Part shown: positions 15,126 through 24,439 of the stretch, piece by piece
Layout of the letters: each line of letters starts with the position of its first letter
Numbering within the stretch: position 1 is the first letter of the stretch
Assembly: GCA_001801105.1 (NCBI GenBank)
Contig: MGWS01000008.1
Span: forward strand, 62,001 to 126,000
DNA: 64,000 nt
Direction of reading: 5' to 3'
Origin: Gallionellales bacterium GWA2_60_18
GTDB lineage: Bacteria; Pseudomonadota; Gammaproteobacteria; Burkholderiales; Gallionellaceae
The notes under the pieces: generated by a model
Database searches by the model: none
What the model was told of the DNA's origin: nothing
Seen by the model: the letters and a program-made list of their open reading frames with translations, nothing else
Program-made: the position numbers and the translations under genes

Positions 15126-17174
15126 CTAGAATTTCAGCGTAGCGTTGAACCATGCACGCCGCTTGAACAGATTACTGGCGATGTATTCGGTGTAATCGGT
15201 ACTGAGCAGATTCTGCACTACTACCGAGACCTCGCCTTCCACGCCGGCAGATGGTTGAAACGCCTTGGCAATGCGGATATCGGCACGCCGCTGTATCGGC
15301 TGGTAGTCGATAGCTCCGCGATCATAAGGCTGCAAAGCACCCTGGTAATAACAAGAGACGCTGCCTGAAATGCCATTAGCCCAGCGATGCGCATAAAGCA
15401 GGCTGGCGCTGTTCTCCGGCGTACTGGCTGAAAGGATGTCATTGTCCGACGGGTCCTTTGATGACATGGAGCCATGCCCGGCGGCCAACAAGGCCGGCCC
15501 GTTGCTGCTTGCCAGTTCATGGGCAAAATTAGCGGTTAGGTCGCTGTCTTTGCCAAACGACTTCTTGAAAGTAGCCTCTAGCCCCTGATAGCGGCTGGAC
15601 ACACCGTTAGTAAATGCCGTTGGAGCGGAGCGGATATAAACACCATCTCCGACCTCGTCGCTGAACAGCCGGAGATCCAGCGAGGCATCCCAGTCATGGA
15701 ATTCACCGAGATAACCGATCTCGCGCGACAAGATGCGTTCCGGCTTCAATCCGGCAAAAGTGACGTTCTGGTTCGGAATGAAGAGCACGCCAGGCAATGA
15801 AGCCCGGAACCTTTCTTCCACCAGCGAGGGGGTGCGGTAGGCCATCGAAGCGCCCGCCCGGATGGTGTGTTCCGGCGTCAGATGGAAATTCAGTGCAACG
15901 CGCGGTGACCAACCTTGAAAACCCATGCGGTCGTGCTCGAACATGGCACCCGTGTTGAGCAACAACCTCGGCGTAATGCGCCACTCGTCGTGAGCGAACA
16001 GGCGGTATTCATCCATCGTCAAGGCCGATGAGTAGAACGTCGGGGCGGAAGTGGAATACCCCCGCGCATCGATCTGGTCCCTGCGCCAGCCGGCGCCATA
16101 GACCAGACGATTGTTGTCACCGAACTGCAAGGTGTGCTGCAACTCCATCTCGTCACGCTCGACCTGGCTCGTCTGGACAGCCGACACTGTTCCACTGGTA
16201 TGGGTAAACGATTCACTCTGGTCTTGGCGGATATGGTAATAGCGCAGCTTTAATTCGGATGCGACGTCTGTCTGGTGTGTCCAGTCCAACTGCAGGAAAC
16301 CTGCATTGCTGATCACGTCATGGAACGGGTCTTTAGCCGAGTCCCAGAAGCCGACGCCCTGAATATCGTGGTTGAAGCCGAACTGCGCATCGAAGCTGTT
16401 CACCCCATCCGGGTGGTAGTTCGCGCGGAGATTCACCATGCGCGCCTGATTGCTGTCATTGCTGTTATTAATGAGCGTGTCAGCCTGGAATTTCGTGATG
16501 GGGTAACCATTGGGCGGACTGGTCTGGCCGTCATAGCCGTTATCCGCCGTATAGGCTACTGTCATCCGGTAATCCAGCGTCTCGCCACGCTTGCCGAAAT
16601 AGGCTGCGGCATCGTTGATGCCTTTGCTGCCGCGCGTAAAAGAGACCGTTTTACCCTCCACCTGATCCGCGCCCCTTGTAGTGATGCTGATCACACCTTG
16701 CAGCGAATTCGCGCCGTGCGATGCCGCAGCCGGCCCGCGGATCACCTCGATGCGCTCGATGTCATCCACCGTAATAGGCAGGTTGGACCAGTCGACCATG
16801 CTGACCGGTGGCAGATACACACTGCGCCCGTCGATCAGCACCTGCATGCGCCGCGCATACTGGTCGGTCGAACCGTGATAGGCAACAAAAGGCTGGCTGC
16901 CATGGTAGTAGCCGACATACATTCCCGGCACCAGCTTGAACAGGTCGGCGATACTGCGGAACCCCGATGCCACGATCATGCCGCGGTCGATCACCGTCAT
17001 GGCATTCGGTGCTTCCGACAAAGGTTGTGACAAGCGCGAGGCGCTGAGCACTACCGGAAACTCCTGAAGATAGTCCTGTTCGCTTGGATAATTTTGCGCC
17101 ATCGCGCCGGTGCAGGCAGCGCCTGCCGACAGAACGATGACCCCTGACCAGCGTTTGAGCCGCATCATGTTCAT
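15126..17174 (-). CDS. TonB-dependent outer-membrane receptor
   Basis: A 682-aa outer-membrane receptor. A signal peptide ends near AMAQ (residues 24-27). The plug (~40-155) contains VLSASRLSQPLSEAPNAMTV, ADLFKLVPGMYVGYY, VLIDGRSVYLPP and IERIEVIRGPAAASHGANSLQGVI, and the rest is a beta-barrel ending in aromatic F after FNATLKF. The plug resembles the siderophore/vitamin B12 receptor class, but the substrate cannot be read from sequence. GGGAG precedes the ATG at 17174. It is first in an operon with the binding protein and hybrid kinase. Confidence 0.93.
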   Translation of the reverse strand: MNMMRLKRWSGVIVLSAGAACTGAMAQNYPSEQDYLQEFPVVLSASRLSQPLSEAPNAMTVIDRGMIVASGFRSIADLFKLVPGMYVGYYHGSQPFVAYHGSTDQYARRMQVLIDGRSVYLPPVSMVDWSNLPITVDDIERIEVIRGPAAASHGANSLQGVISITTRGADQVEGKTVSFTRGSKGINDAAAYFGKRGETLDYRMTVAYTADNGYDGQTSPPNGYPITKFQADTLINNSNDSNQARMVNLRANYHPDGVNSFDAQFGFNHDIQGVGFWDSAKDPFHDVISNAGFLQLDWTHQTDVASELKLRYYHIRQDQSESFTHTSGTVSAVQTSQVERDEMELQHTLQFGDNNRLVYGAGWRRDQIDARGYSTSAPTFYSSALTMDEYRLFAHDEWRITPRLLLNTGAMFEHDRMGFQGWSPRVALNFHLTPEHTIRAGASMAYRTPSLVEERFRASLPGVLFIPNQNVTFAGLKPERILSREIGYLGEFHDWDASLDLRLFSDEVGDGVYIRSAPTAFTNGVSSRYQGLEATFKKSFGKDSDLTANFAHELASSNGPALLAAGHGSMSSKDPSDNDILSASTPENSASLLYAHRWANGISGSVSCYYQGALQPYDRGAIDYQPIQRRADIRIAKAFQPSAGVEGEVSVVVQNLLSTDYTEYIASNLFKRRAWFNATLKF

Positions 17175-17216
17175 ACACTCCCTGTGTTCTGATTGTTTTT
17201 TTTTCGTGGGAAGCGC

Positions 17217-17251
17217 GCAATCGTGCGATTGCGGCTCCGCGCGCGATTATA
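17217..17251 (-). promoter_or_regulatory. -10 box and 16-bp palindrome before the TonB operon
   Basis: On the minus strand a perfect TATAAT lies at 17251-17246, without a good -35 box at normal spacing. It is followed at 17232-17217 by the inverted repeat GCAATCG-CA-CGATTGC. The palindrome falls just downstream of the expected start site, a common operator position, and could instead be a 5' UTR hairpin. Confidence 0.45.
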
Positions 17252-17257
17252 CGGGAG

Positions 17258-17291
17258 GAAAAACGAAAAGGCCTGCATCGCTGCAAGCCTT
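17258..17291 (-). terminator. Terminator of the His-Arg-Pro tRNA cluster
   Basis: On the minus strand AAGGCTTGCA and TGCAGGCCTT form a 10-bp stem with one mismatch and a 4-nt loop, followed by a T-rich run (TTCGTTTTTC). It starts 9 nt after the encoded CCA of tRNA-His. Confidence 0.8.
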
Positions 17292-17299
17292 ATGAATGA

Positions 17300-17375
17300 T
17301 GGGGTGGCTGATGGGACTCGAACCCACGACAACCGGAATCACAATCCGGGACTCTACCAACTGAGCTACAACCAC
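17300..17375 (-). tRNA. tRNA-His(GTG)
   Basis: The 76-nt sequence folds as a cloverleaf: acceptor GTGGTTG/CAGCCAC, D-arm GCTCAGTTGGTAGAGT, anticodon GTG in loop TTGTGAT, and T-arm GGGTTCGAGTCCC. The CCA end is encoded. It is the last of three co-oriented tRNA genes. Confidence 0.95.
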
Positions 17376-17399
17376 CATTGAAACTGCCTGAACAGACAC

Positions 17400-17476
17400 T
17401 GGCGTGCCCGACAGGAATCGAACCTGTAACCCCCAGCTTAGAAGGCTGGTGCTCTATCCGGTTGAGCTACGGGCAC
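17400..17476 (-). tRNA. tRNA-Arg(TCT)
   Basis: The 77-nt sequence has acceptor GTGCCCG/CGGGCAC, anticodon TCT in the loop CTTCTAA, T-arm with GGTTCGATTCC, and an encoded CCA. It is the middle gene of the cluster. Confidence 0.95.
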
Positions 17477-17512
17477 AATTCTTTCGAAGCCTCCAGGCAT
17501 ATCGTTACAACC

Positions 17513-17589
17513 TGGTCGGGGTGGAGAGATTCGAACTCCCGACATCCTGCTCCCAAAGCAGGCGCGCTACCAGGCTACGCTACACCCCG
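17513..17589 (-). tRNA. tRNA-Pro(TGG)
   Basis: The 77-nt sequence has acceptor CGGGGTG/CACCCCG, D-arm GCGTAGCCTGGTAGCGC, anticodon TGG, T-arm AGTTCGAAT and an encoded CCA. It is the first gene of the cluster, 39 nt downstream of pgsA on the same strand. Confidence 0.95.
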
Positions 17590-17628
17590 AAGGGTGCGCA
17601 TTATACAGACGCAGCCCCATAAATCAAT

Positions 17629-18201
17629 TCAGTTCTGATGTTTCTTCAGCTGCGGCGATGCCAGCATCAGGTAGTAACCCATCGACCACAGGGTCAACAG
17701 CGCGGCCATGTACAGCAACAGCGCGCCGGCCACCTGGCAGTCGATGCCGAGCAGGCGCTCGTGGTACAGCAGCAGCAGGATGGCGATCATCTGGAAGGCG
17801 GTCTTGATCTTGCCCAGCATCGAGACCGCGATGCTCTTGGCTTCGCCCAGCTTGGCCATCCATTCGCGCAAGGCGGAGATGGTGATCTCGCGCCCGATGA
17901 TGATGAAGGCGATGATCGCATCGGCACGTCCCAGCTTGACCAGCAGGATCAGCGCCGCGGCGACCATCAGCTTGTCGGCCACCGGGTCGAGGAACGCACC
18001 GAAGGCGGAAGACTGGTTCAGCCTGCGCGCCAGATAGCCATCCAGCCAGTCGGTCAGCGCAGCCAGCAGGAAGATGAGCGTGGCGACGAGGTTCTTCAGG
18101 TGCGGCGATAGCGTAGCATCGGGCAGGTAGAAGACCGTGACGAATACCGGGATCAGCAGGATACGCAGCCAGGTGATCAGATTGGGGATATTGCTGAACA
18201 T
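17629..18201 (-). CDS. pgsA: CDP-diacylglycerol-glycerol-3-phosphate phosphatidyltransferase
   Basis: PgsA makes phosphatidylglycerol phosphate, the committed step to anionic phospholipids. The 190-aa integral membrane product carries the CDP-alcohol phosphotransferase motif DGYLARR...GAFLDPVADK (D54, G55, A58, R59, G68, D72, D76) and about five hydrophobic segments. The start is ATG at 18201, beginning MFSNIPNLITWLRILLIPVF, the canonical N terminus; the frame stays open far upstream antisense to nothing useful and overlaps uvrC, so longer starts are rejected. tRNA-Pro follows. Confidence 0.96.
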   Translation of the reverse strand: MFSNIPNLITWLRILLIPVFVTVFYLPDATLSPHLKNLVATLIFLLAALTDWLDGYLARRLNQSSAFGAFLDPVADKLMVAAALILLVKLGRADAIIAFIIIGREITISALREWMAKLGEAKSIAVSMLGKIKTAFQMIAILLLLYHERLLGIDCQVAGALLLYMAALLTLWSMGYYLMLASPQLKKHQN

Positions 18202-18251
18202 GTGTTCAGTGTAGCTGCTGGTGAATCGCTTCAGCAACCCATTATTGATTT

Positions 18252-20090
18252 TCAATGAAGTTGCCGGTAGATCTTTTCGGCAAGTGCCTTGCTGATTCCC
18301 TCCACCTGGCACAACTGCCCGACGCTGGCCTGGATCACGCCGCGCAGGCCGCCGAAGTGGGTCAGCAGGCTGCGCCGCCGCTTCTCCCCCACCCCACCGA
18401 TCTCCTCCAGACTGGAGGCGGTGCGCGCCTTGCCGCGCTTGGCGCGATGCCCGGTGATGGCGAAACGATGCGCCTCGTCGCGGATCTGCTGGACCAGGTG
18501 CAGCGCCGGATCGTCGCTGCGCAACTGGCGCGCCGTGCCATCCGGAAAGATCAGCTGCTCCAGCCCCGGCTTGCGCTCCTCGCCTTTGGCGACGCCGATC
18601 AACGCCAGCTCGTTCAAACCCAGTTCGTGCATCACCTCCAGCGCGATATGCAGCTGCCCCAAGCCGCCATCGATCAGGATCAGATCGGGTTTTGCCCCCT
18701 CTCCCGCCGCCAGCTTCTGGTAGCGGCGCGTCAGTGCCTGACGCATCGCCGCGTAGTCGTCGCCCGGCGTAACCCCGGTAATGTTGTAGCGGCGGTACTG
18801 CGCCGGGCGCATGTCCGGATGCTCGTACACCACGCAGGAGGCCACCGTCGCCTCGCCCATGGTGTGGCTGATGTCGAAACACTCGATGCGCTGCAACTCC
18901 GGCATGTCGAGCGCCTCGCGCAGCTTGTCCAGCCTCAGCTTCTGCCCGCCCTGCTGCGCCGCTCGCTGCTGCAATGCCAACTGAGCGTTGCGCTGCGCCA
19001 TCTCCAGCCACTGGCGACGCTCGCCGCCCGTGGCCGTGCTGATGCTCACCGCGCGCCCGGCCTGCTCGCCGAGCAGCTGCGCCAGTGCCTCGTCGCGGCA
19101 TTCCTCCGCCAGCACCAGCAACGGCGGCACGCTGCGTTCCAGATAATGCTGCGCGATGAAGGCCGATACGATTTCCTCCGCATCCAGCCCTTCGGCATGT
19201 TCCGGGAAGAAGCTCTTGTCGCCCAGATGCCGCCCGCCGCGCACCATGGCGAGGTTCACGCAGGTTTGTCCATCCTGCTGGGCCAGCGCGATGATGTCGG
19301 CATCGGTCGCGCCGCCAGTGGATTCGACGAACTGTTTCTGCTGTACCGTGTGCAGCGCGCGCAGCTGGTCGCGCAACACGGCGGCCTGCTCGTAATGCTG
19401 CGCCTCCGCCGCCTGCTCCATCGCATCGCGCAGGGTCTGCTCGACCTCCTGATGGCGGCCTTGCAGCAGCAGCACCGCGTTGCGGACATCGACCCGATAA
19501 CCTTCCTCGGAGACCAGCTTCACGCAGGGTGCGGTGCAGCGGTGGATCTGGTGCAGCAGACAGGGTCGCGTGCGGTTGCCGAACACGCTGTCTTCACAGG
19601 TGCGCAGGCGGAAGATCTTCTGCAACAGCTGGATGCTCTCCTTCGCCGCAGACGAATTCGGGTATGGCCCGAAGTATTGTTGTTGCCGGTTCGGCGTACC
19701 GCGGTAATAGGTCAGGCGCGGGAACGCATGCCCGGTCAGCACGATATAAGGATAGGACTTGTCGTCGCGAAACAATATGTTATAGCGTGGCCTTAAGGAT
19801 TTTATCAGGTTGTTTTCCAACAGCAGCGCCTCGGCTTCCGAGCGCGTCACGGTAGTCTCGATGCGCGCGATGTGCGACACCATCAGGCGGATGCGCGGCG
19901 AGACGTTGGTCTTCTGGAAATAGGAGGCGACGCGTTTCTTCAGCTGATTTGCCTTGCCGACATACAGCACCTCGCCCTTGCCGTCGAAGAAACGGTACAC
20001 CCCCGGCAGCAGCGGCAGGCTATCGAGTATCGGCTTGGGATCGAATTCGTAGGAGCGGGCCATGCCCGCGACCTTCTCAATCGCGGGCAT
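18252..20090 (-). CDS. uvrC: UvrABC excinuclease subunit C
   Basis: UvrC makes both incisions in nucleotide excision repair. The 612-aa product has an N-terminal GIY-YIG domain ([18 protein letters not shown]), a central UVR region, the RNase H-like domain ([32 protein letters not shown]) and C-terminal helix-hairpin-helix motifs ([28 protein letters not shown]). The start is chosen at ATG 20090, with GGAG 7 nt upstream; both lie in a REP-type doublet. ATG at 20063 ([11 protein letters not shown]) is the alternative and also lies in the repeat. The start overlaps the glycosylase stop codon by 14 nt. Confidence 0.95.
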   Translation of the reverse strand: MPAIEKVAGMARSYEFDPKPILDSLPLLPGVYRFFDGKGEVLYVGKANQLKKRVASYFQKTNVSPRIRLMVSHIARIETTVTRSEAEALLLENNLIKSLRPRYNILFRDDKSYPYIVLTGHAFPRLTYYRGTPNRQQQYFGPYPNSSAAKESIQLLQKIFRLRTCEDSVFGNRTRPCLLHQIHRCTAPCVKLVSEEGYRVDVRNAVLLLQGRHQEVEQTLRDAMEQAAEAQHYEQAAVLRDQLRALHTVQQKQFVESTGGATDADIIALAQQDGQTCVNLAMVRGGRHLGDKSFFPEHAEGLDAEEIVSAFIAQHYLERSVPPLLVLAEECRDEALAQLLGEQAGRAVSISTATGGERRQWLEMAQRNAQLALQQRAAQQGGQKLRLDKLREALDMPELQRIECFDISHTMGEATVASCVVYEHPDMRPAQYRRYNITGVTPGDDYAAMRQALTRRYQKLAAGEGAKPDLILIDGGLGQLHIALEVMHELGLNELALIGVAKGEERKPGLEQLIFPDGTARQLRSDDPALHLVQQIRDEAHRFAITGHRAKRGKARTASSLEEIGGVGEKRRRSLLTHFGGLRGVIQASVGQLCQVEGISKALAEKIYRQLH

Positions 20091-20102
20091 GGCCCGCTCC
20101 TG
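20051..20102. repeat. REP-type palindromic doublet (REPIN-like)
   Basis: Two inverted 20-nt arms, each beginning GGAGCGGGCC and ending ATGCCCGCGA, lie at about 20053-20072 and 20082-20101 around a 9-nt spacer. The arm closely resembles the GTAGGAGCGGGC-type REP sequence known from Pseudomonas. The element is not intergenic: it encodes the last residues of the uracil-DNA glycosylase (GAGHARD) and the first ~20 residues of uvrC. Confidence 0.85.
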
Positions 20103-20754
20103 CAATGTGTTTTGCAATGTTATCGACGACCGCCTCGAACATCGCCGTGGTCAGGCGTCTGGTCTGGGTGTTGTAGCGGCTGCAATGATAGCTGTCGAAC
20201 AGCGTCAACCCGCCCGGCAATTCATGCCGCGCGCCATGCGCGAAAGTAAAGCTGCTCTTGCGCAGTTGCAACGCCATCAACACCGCCTGATGCGCGATCG
20301 TGCCGAGCGCCATCACTGCCGTGCCCGGCGGCAGCGCCGCCAACTCCTCCGCCAGATAAGCGTTGCAGGTACGCACCTCGACCGGTTCCGGCTTGTTCTG
20401 CGGCGGCAGGCAGCGCACCGCATTGGTGATGCGGCAACCCGTCAGATGCAGGGCTGGGTTGGCGTTGCCCGCCGCATCCAGCGGCTCGGGGCTGCTGGCG
20501 AAGCCGTATTTGTGCAGTGTGCCGTATAGCAAATTACCCGCAAAGTCGCCGGTGAACGGCCGCCCGGTGCGGTTCGCGCCGTGCATGCCGGGCGCCAGCC
20601 CGACCACGAGGAACGCGCTGCCCGCCGCGCCGAACGAGCTGACCGGCAGCGCATGGTAGTCCGGGTGTTCGCTGCGAACACGATCGAGAAAACCGGCCAA
20701 GCGCGCGCAACGGCAGCAATCGTTGTTAAATTCAGGCATGGTCAATTGTTTCAT
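20077..20754 (-). CDS. Uracil-DNA glycosylase, family 5-like
   Basis: A 225-aa base-excision repair enzyme. It has Cys pairs near the N terminus (CCRCARL) suited to a 4Fe-4S cluster, the family-5/UDGb signature [22 protein letters not shown] split at residues ~51-72, and a C-terminal SYHCSRYN motif where relatives have HPS-like residues. ATG 20754 overlaps the rlmJ stop codon by 4 nt; ATG 20739 is an alternative. The last residues (GAGHARD) derive from a REP-type repeat, so the native C terminus has probably been replaced or extended. Confidence 0.87.
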   Translation of the reverse strand: MKQLTMPEFNNDCCRCARLAGFLDRVRSEHPDYHALPVSSFGAAGSAFLVVGLAPGMHGANRTGRPFTGDFAGNLLYGTLHKYGFASSPEPLDAAGNANPALHLTGCRITNAVRCLPPQNKPEPVEVRTCNAYLAEELAALPPGTAVMALGTIAHQAVLMALQLRKSSFTFAHGARHELPGGLTLFDSYHCSRYNTQTRRLTTAMFEAVVDNIAKHIAGAGHARD

Positions 20755-21605
20755 GCGGAAGAATTTTCTTTCATCTCCAGGAAAAACGCGCCCTCGCCAT
20801 TTTGCCCCAGATGCCTTGCAAGATACGGCATCGTCTCCTGCAGCACACCGTGCAGCGTCCACGGCGGATTGAGCACGAACATGCCGCTGCCATGCATGCC
20901 GAAACCGTCTTCGCTCGGCGCTTGCACGCTGAGCGCGACATGCAGCCAAGACTTCACCGGCAGCTGCTTGAGCTGCTCCGGCAAATGCCGCGCCTCGGCG
21001 CGCTGCAACTGCGGATACCACACCGCGTACACGCCGCTGGCAAAACGCTTCAGACCTTCGCGCAACGCCGCTACCACATGCCGGTAATCCTGCTTGTCCT
21101 CATAGGGCGGGTCGATCAGCACCAGCGCGCGGCGCGGCGGCGGCGGCAATAAGGCTTTCAGCGCGCCGAAGCCGTCGGCGGCCTGTATCAGCACCTGCGC
21201 GCCATGTCCGGCGAAATTCTGTTGCAGCAACTCGCTGTCGGTCGGATGCAGCTCGAACAGCCGCATCCTGTCCTGCTCGCGCAACAGTTGCAGCGCGACC
21301 AGCGGCGAGCCGGGATACAGCTTCAACTGTCCGTCCGGATTGAAATGCCGCACCAGCGCTACATATTCCGCCAGCGACGCGGGCAGATCATCGCGCTGCC
21401 ACAGCCGCGCGATGCCGCCCTCGAACTCGGCATTTTGGGTGGCATAACCGCGATCCAGTTCGTAGCACCCGGCTCCGGCATGGGTGTCGATGTACCAGAA
21501 CGGCTTGTCCTTTTGCGCCAGATAGCGCAGCAACTGCACCTCGACGAGATGCTTCAATACATCGGCGTGGTTGCCCGCATGGAAGGCGTGGCGGTAACTG
21601 AGCAT
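20751..21605 (-). CDS. rlmJ: 23S rRNA (adenine-2030-N6)-methyltransferase
   Basis: RlmJ methylates A2030 of 23S rRNA. The 284-aa product begins with the family-specific MLSYRHAFHAGNHADVLKH, has the SAM-binding segment DTHAGAGCYEL (40-50), and the catalytic motif DPPY at 165-168 (LVLIDPPYED). The gene is co-oriented with gcvR (25-nt gap upstream) and overlaps the glycosylase gene by 4 nt downstream, giving a tight minus-strand group rlmJ-udg-uvrC-pgsA. Confidence 0.96.
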   Translation of the reverse strand: MLSYRHAFHAGNHADVLKHLVEVQLLRYLAQKDKPFWYIDTHAGAGCYELDRGYATQNAEFEGGIARLWQRDDLPASLAEYVALVRHFNPDGQLKLYPGSPLVALQLLREQDRMRLFELHPTDSELLQQNFAGHGAQVLIQAADGFGALKALLPPPPRRALVLIDPPYEDKQDYRHVVAALREGLKRFASGVYAVWYPQLQRAEARHLPEQLKQLPVKSWLHVALSVQAPSEDGFGMHGSGMFVLNPPWTLHGVLQETMPYLARHLGQNGEGAFFLEMKENSSA

Positions 21606-21630
21606 GGCCGGGCTACCGGTTGGTTATGCT

Positions 21631-22176
21631 TCAGCCGCGCACTGGCTCGAAGATCACATCCAGGTTGAGGTCGTCGCAATAATCGAGGAAATCACCGCGC
21701 AGAGTGGGAATATGCGTGTCGGCCGGAACACCCACCGTCATGGTGACGGAGAACATCGGCGTGCCGGTATGCGGCGCGGGATAGGTGTCAGTACGCAATT
21801 CCTCGATATTGATGCCGTGCTTGGAGAAGAACGTGGACAGGCTGCGCACGATGCCGGGATGATCCATGGCTACCACTTCCACGCTGTAGGGAAGTGCAGG
21901 CCGCGTCTGGTCGCGCTTGCGGGTGCGGCTGTGGATGATGGTCAGGCCCAGCTTCTCGCCCAGCGCATCCATCTGCCCTTCGAGCTTGGACAGCGCGTTC
22001 CACGGGCCGGAAACCAGCATGATGAGCGCGAACTGCCCGCCGAGCACGGCCATGCGGCTCTCTTCGATATTGCATCCGCTCTCGGTGATCCGGCTCGAGA
22101 GGCGGTCGACAAGTCCGACCTTGTCTTCTCCCGAAGCGGTGATCATCAGGTATTCGTTCTGGGTATCGGTATTCAT
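21631..22176 (-). CDS. gcvR: GcvR-like ACT-domain regulator
   Basis: A 181-aa protein with two ACT domains (about residues 9-80 and 95-176), the architecture of the glycine cleavage regulator GcvR, which in E. coli binds and inhibits GcvA. No DNA-binding domain is seen. First-domain text MITASGEDKVGLVDRLSSRI and second-domain VVAMDHPGIVRSLSTFFSKHGINIEEL are typical. Genes for the glycine cleavage system are not in this window, so the target here is inferred. Spacer 22177-22296 shows nothing beyond its upstream region. Confidence 0.85.
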   Translation of the reverse strand: MNTDTQNEYLMITASGEDKVGLVDRLSSRITESGCNIEESRMAVLGGQFALIMLVSGPWNALSKLEGQMDALGEKLGLTIIHSRTRKRDQTRPALPYSVEVVAMDHPGIVRSLSTFFSKHGINIEELRTDTYPAPHTGTPMFSVTMTVGVPADTHIPTLRGDFLDYCDDLNLDVIFEPVRG

Positions 22177-22296
22177 GGGTCGTTAAACTTTAAAAGTTGG
22201 TCAAAAAATCGGCAGGCAACAGCATCTTTCCCGGTTAACTGCTACAAGGTCTGCACCCTACCCCGCCCTTGCGGCATGGTCAATAAGCTTCACTCA

Positions 22297-24285
22297 TTAC
22301 TCTTTGTTCAGCATCGCCTTCAGGTTGGCCAGCTTGCTCTTGCCCTCATCCTTGCTGACGGTCGGTGCCGCATCCTTGTGGCCACCGGCAAAGGCCAGTT
22401 CGTCCTGCGGCATCTCCTCGATGAAGCGGCTCGGCTCGCAGGCGAACCAATCCTTGCCGCGCTTGCGGCGGTTGCAATAGCTGATCTGCAAGGAACGCTC
22501 GGCGCGGGTGATGCCGACATACATCAGGCGGCGCTCCTCTTCGATTTGTTTCTCGTCGCTGTCGCGGAACGGCAGTATCTCCTCCTCCGCGCCGACGATG
22601 AACACATGCGGGAACTCCAGCCCCTTGGCGGCGTGCAGAGTGGACAGCGAGACCGCGTCCGGCTCCTGTTCGCCGCTTTCGAGCATGCTGATCAGCGCGA
22701 CGGTCTGCACCATGTCGAGCAACGATTTCTCGTCCGCCTCGGCCTTGCGCTTGAGCCAGCCGATGAAATCCTCGACGTTCTTCCATTTGCCCTCGGCCTG
22801 ACGCGGATCATGCGAATCAAACAGCCAGGTCTCGTAGTTGATCGCGCGCAGCAGCTCGTCCAGCAGTTCGCCGCACGGATCCTTGTCGGCGCGCTCCTGA
22901 ATGCGGTTGATGAAGTTGCAGAACAGCATCAGCTCTTCATGCTGGCGCGCGGCCAGCTCCCGCTCGACTTCCGGCTCGAACGCCGCCTCGAACAGGCTGA
23001 TATGGCGCGCGCCGGCATGGCTGCCGAGCCGTTCCAGCGTGGTGTTGCCGATGCCGCGCTTGGGCGTGGTGACGGCGCGGATGAAGGCCGGATCGTCGTC
23101 CGGATTGGCGATCAGACGCAAATATGAAGTGATGTCCTTGATCTCCGCCTTGTCGAAGAACGAGGTTCCGCCGCTGACGGTATAAGGAACGCGCTGGGCG
23201 CGCAGCTGCTCCTCGAAACCGCGCGACAGATGGTTGCTGCGGTACAGGATGGTGTAATCGGAAAACTTGTTACGGTGCTCGAACTTGTGCGAAAGCAGCT
23301 TCATCACCACGCTCTCGGCCTCGTGCTCATCGTCGCGCGCAGCATAGATGCGGATAGCATCGCCGATGCCGTGCTCGCTCCACAGCTTCTTCTCGAACAC
23401 CTTGGTATTGTGGTTGATGAGATTATTGGCCACCTTGAGGATGCGCTGCGAGGAGCGGTAGTTCTGCTCCAGCTTGATCACCTGCAGGCTGGGATAATCG
23501 TTGCGCAGGTTGTGCAAGTTCTCCACGCTGGCGCCGCGCCAGGCATAGATCGCCTGATCGTCGTCGCCCACCGCGGTGAATGCCGCGCGGCTGCCGGCCA
23601 GCAAGCGGGTCAACTGGTACTGGCAATCGTTGGTGTCCTGATATTCGTCGATCAGCAGATAGCGCAGCTTGCCCTGCCAGCGCTCCAGCGCTTCGGGATG
23701 CTGGCGGAACAACAGCACCGGCAGGTGGATCAGGTCGTCGAAATCCACCGCCTGATAGGCACGTAGCGTTTCCTGATAGCGGCTGTAAAGACGCGCATGC
23801 AGTTTCTCCTCCGCATCCCCCGCGAGCTCCGCCGCCTGTTCCGGCGACACGAAAGCCGACTTCCAATTCGAAATCTGCGTCTGCACGTCGCGCAGCTCCT
23901 GCTTGTCGCCGGAATTGGCCAGCTCGCCGAGTATCTTCCAGCTGTCGCTGCTATCGAAGATCGAGAACTGCGGCTTGTAACCCAGCAGCGCGGCCTCCTT
24001 GCGCAGGATGTTCATGCCCAGCGAATGGAAGGTGCTCACCACCAGCCCCTTGCTGTCCTTGCCCTGCAACAGCCCGGCGACGCGCTCGCGCATCTCGTTG
24101 GCCGCCTTGTTGGTGAAGGTGATCGCGGCGATGTTGCGCGGCGCGTAGCCGCATTTCTCGATCAGATAAGCGATCTTGTGGGTGATGACGCGCGTCTTGC
24201 CGCTACCTGCACCGGCCAGCACCAGCAGGGGCGCATCGATAGCGGTCACGGCTGCGCGCTGGGCAGCGTTGAGCTTGTTCAACAT
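22297..24285 (-). CDS. rep: ATP-dependent DNA helicase Rep
   Basis: A 662-aa superfamily-1A 3'-5' helicase that clears proteins ahead of replication forks. Motifs in order: Walker A AGAGSGKT near residue 25, ITFTNKAANEMRERV, DEYQDTN, VGDDDQAIYAWRGA, LEQNYRSSQRIL, and late motifs LSTLHAAKGLEFPHVF and RRLMYVGITRAE. Length and the MLNKLNAAQRAAV start match Rep better than UvrD (about 720 aa). The C terminus ends in the Rep-like LANLKAMLNKE. Confidence 0.93.
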   Translation of the reverse strand: MLNKLNAAQRAAVTAIDAPLLVLAGAGSGKTRVITHKIAYLIEKCGYAPRNIAAITFTNKAANEMRERVAGLLQGKDSKGLVVSTFHSLGMNILRKEAALLGYKPQFSIFDSSDSWKILGELANSGDKQELRDVQTQISNWKSAFVSPEQAAELAGDAEEKLHARLYSRYQETLRAYQAVDFDDLIHLPVLLFRQHPEALERWQGKLRYLLIDEYQDTNDCQYQLTRLLAGSRAAFTAVGDDDQAIYAWRGASVENLHNLRNDYPSLQVIKLEQNYRSSQRILKVANNLINHNTKVFEKKLWSEHGIGDAIRIYAARDDEHEAESVVMKLLSHKFEHRNKFSDYTILYRSNHLSRGFEEQLRAQRVPYTVSGGTSFFDKAEIKDITSYLRLIANPDDDPAFIRAVTTPKRGIGNTTLERLGSHAGARHISLFEAAFEPEVERELAARQHEELMLFCNFINRIQERADKDPCGELLDELLRAINYETWLFDSHDPRQAEGKWKNVEDFIGWLKRKAEADEKSLLDMVQTVALISMLESGEQEPDAVSLSTLHAAKGLEFPHVFIVGAEEEILPFRDSDEKQIEEERRLMYVGITRAERSLQISYCNRRKRGKDWFACEPSRFIEEMPQDELAFAGGHKDAAPTVSKDEGKSKLANLKAMLNKE

Positions 24286-24439
24286 TTACTTGGGATCGAC
24301 ATTCGGAACTGCTGGATGAGCGTTTTCTCTGGGGGCGCGCATGATACCAAAAAGGAAACGCTGATTATTGATCCGGCACTTTTAAAGTATCGCCTTCGTC
24401 ATTATTTCTGGCTTACCCCGGAATTCAGCAGAGGTATAT

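Noticed and set aside
18202..19101. Upstream extension of the pgsA frame to 490 aa
   Set aside because: The extension is antisense-like low-information Arg/Gly/Ala sequence overlapping uvrC; the canonical PgsA N terminus starts at 18201.
18255..19796. 513-aa plus-strand frame opposite uvrC
   Set aside because: Antisense shadow of a complete uvrC; Leu/Gln/Ala/Arg-rich with no motif.
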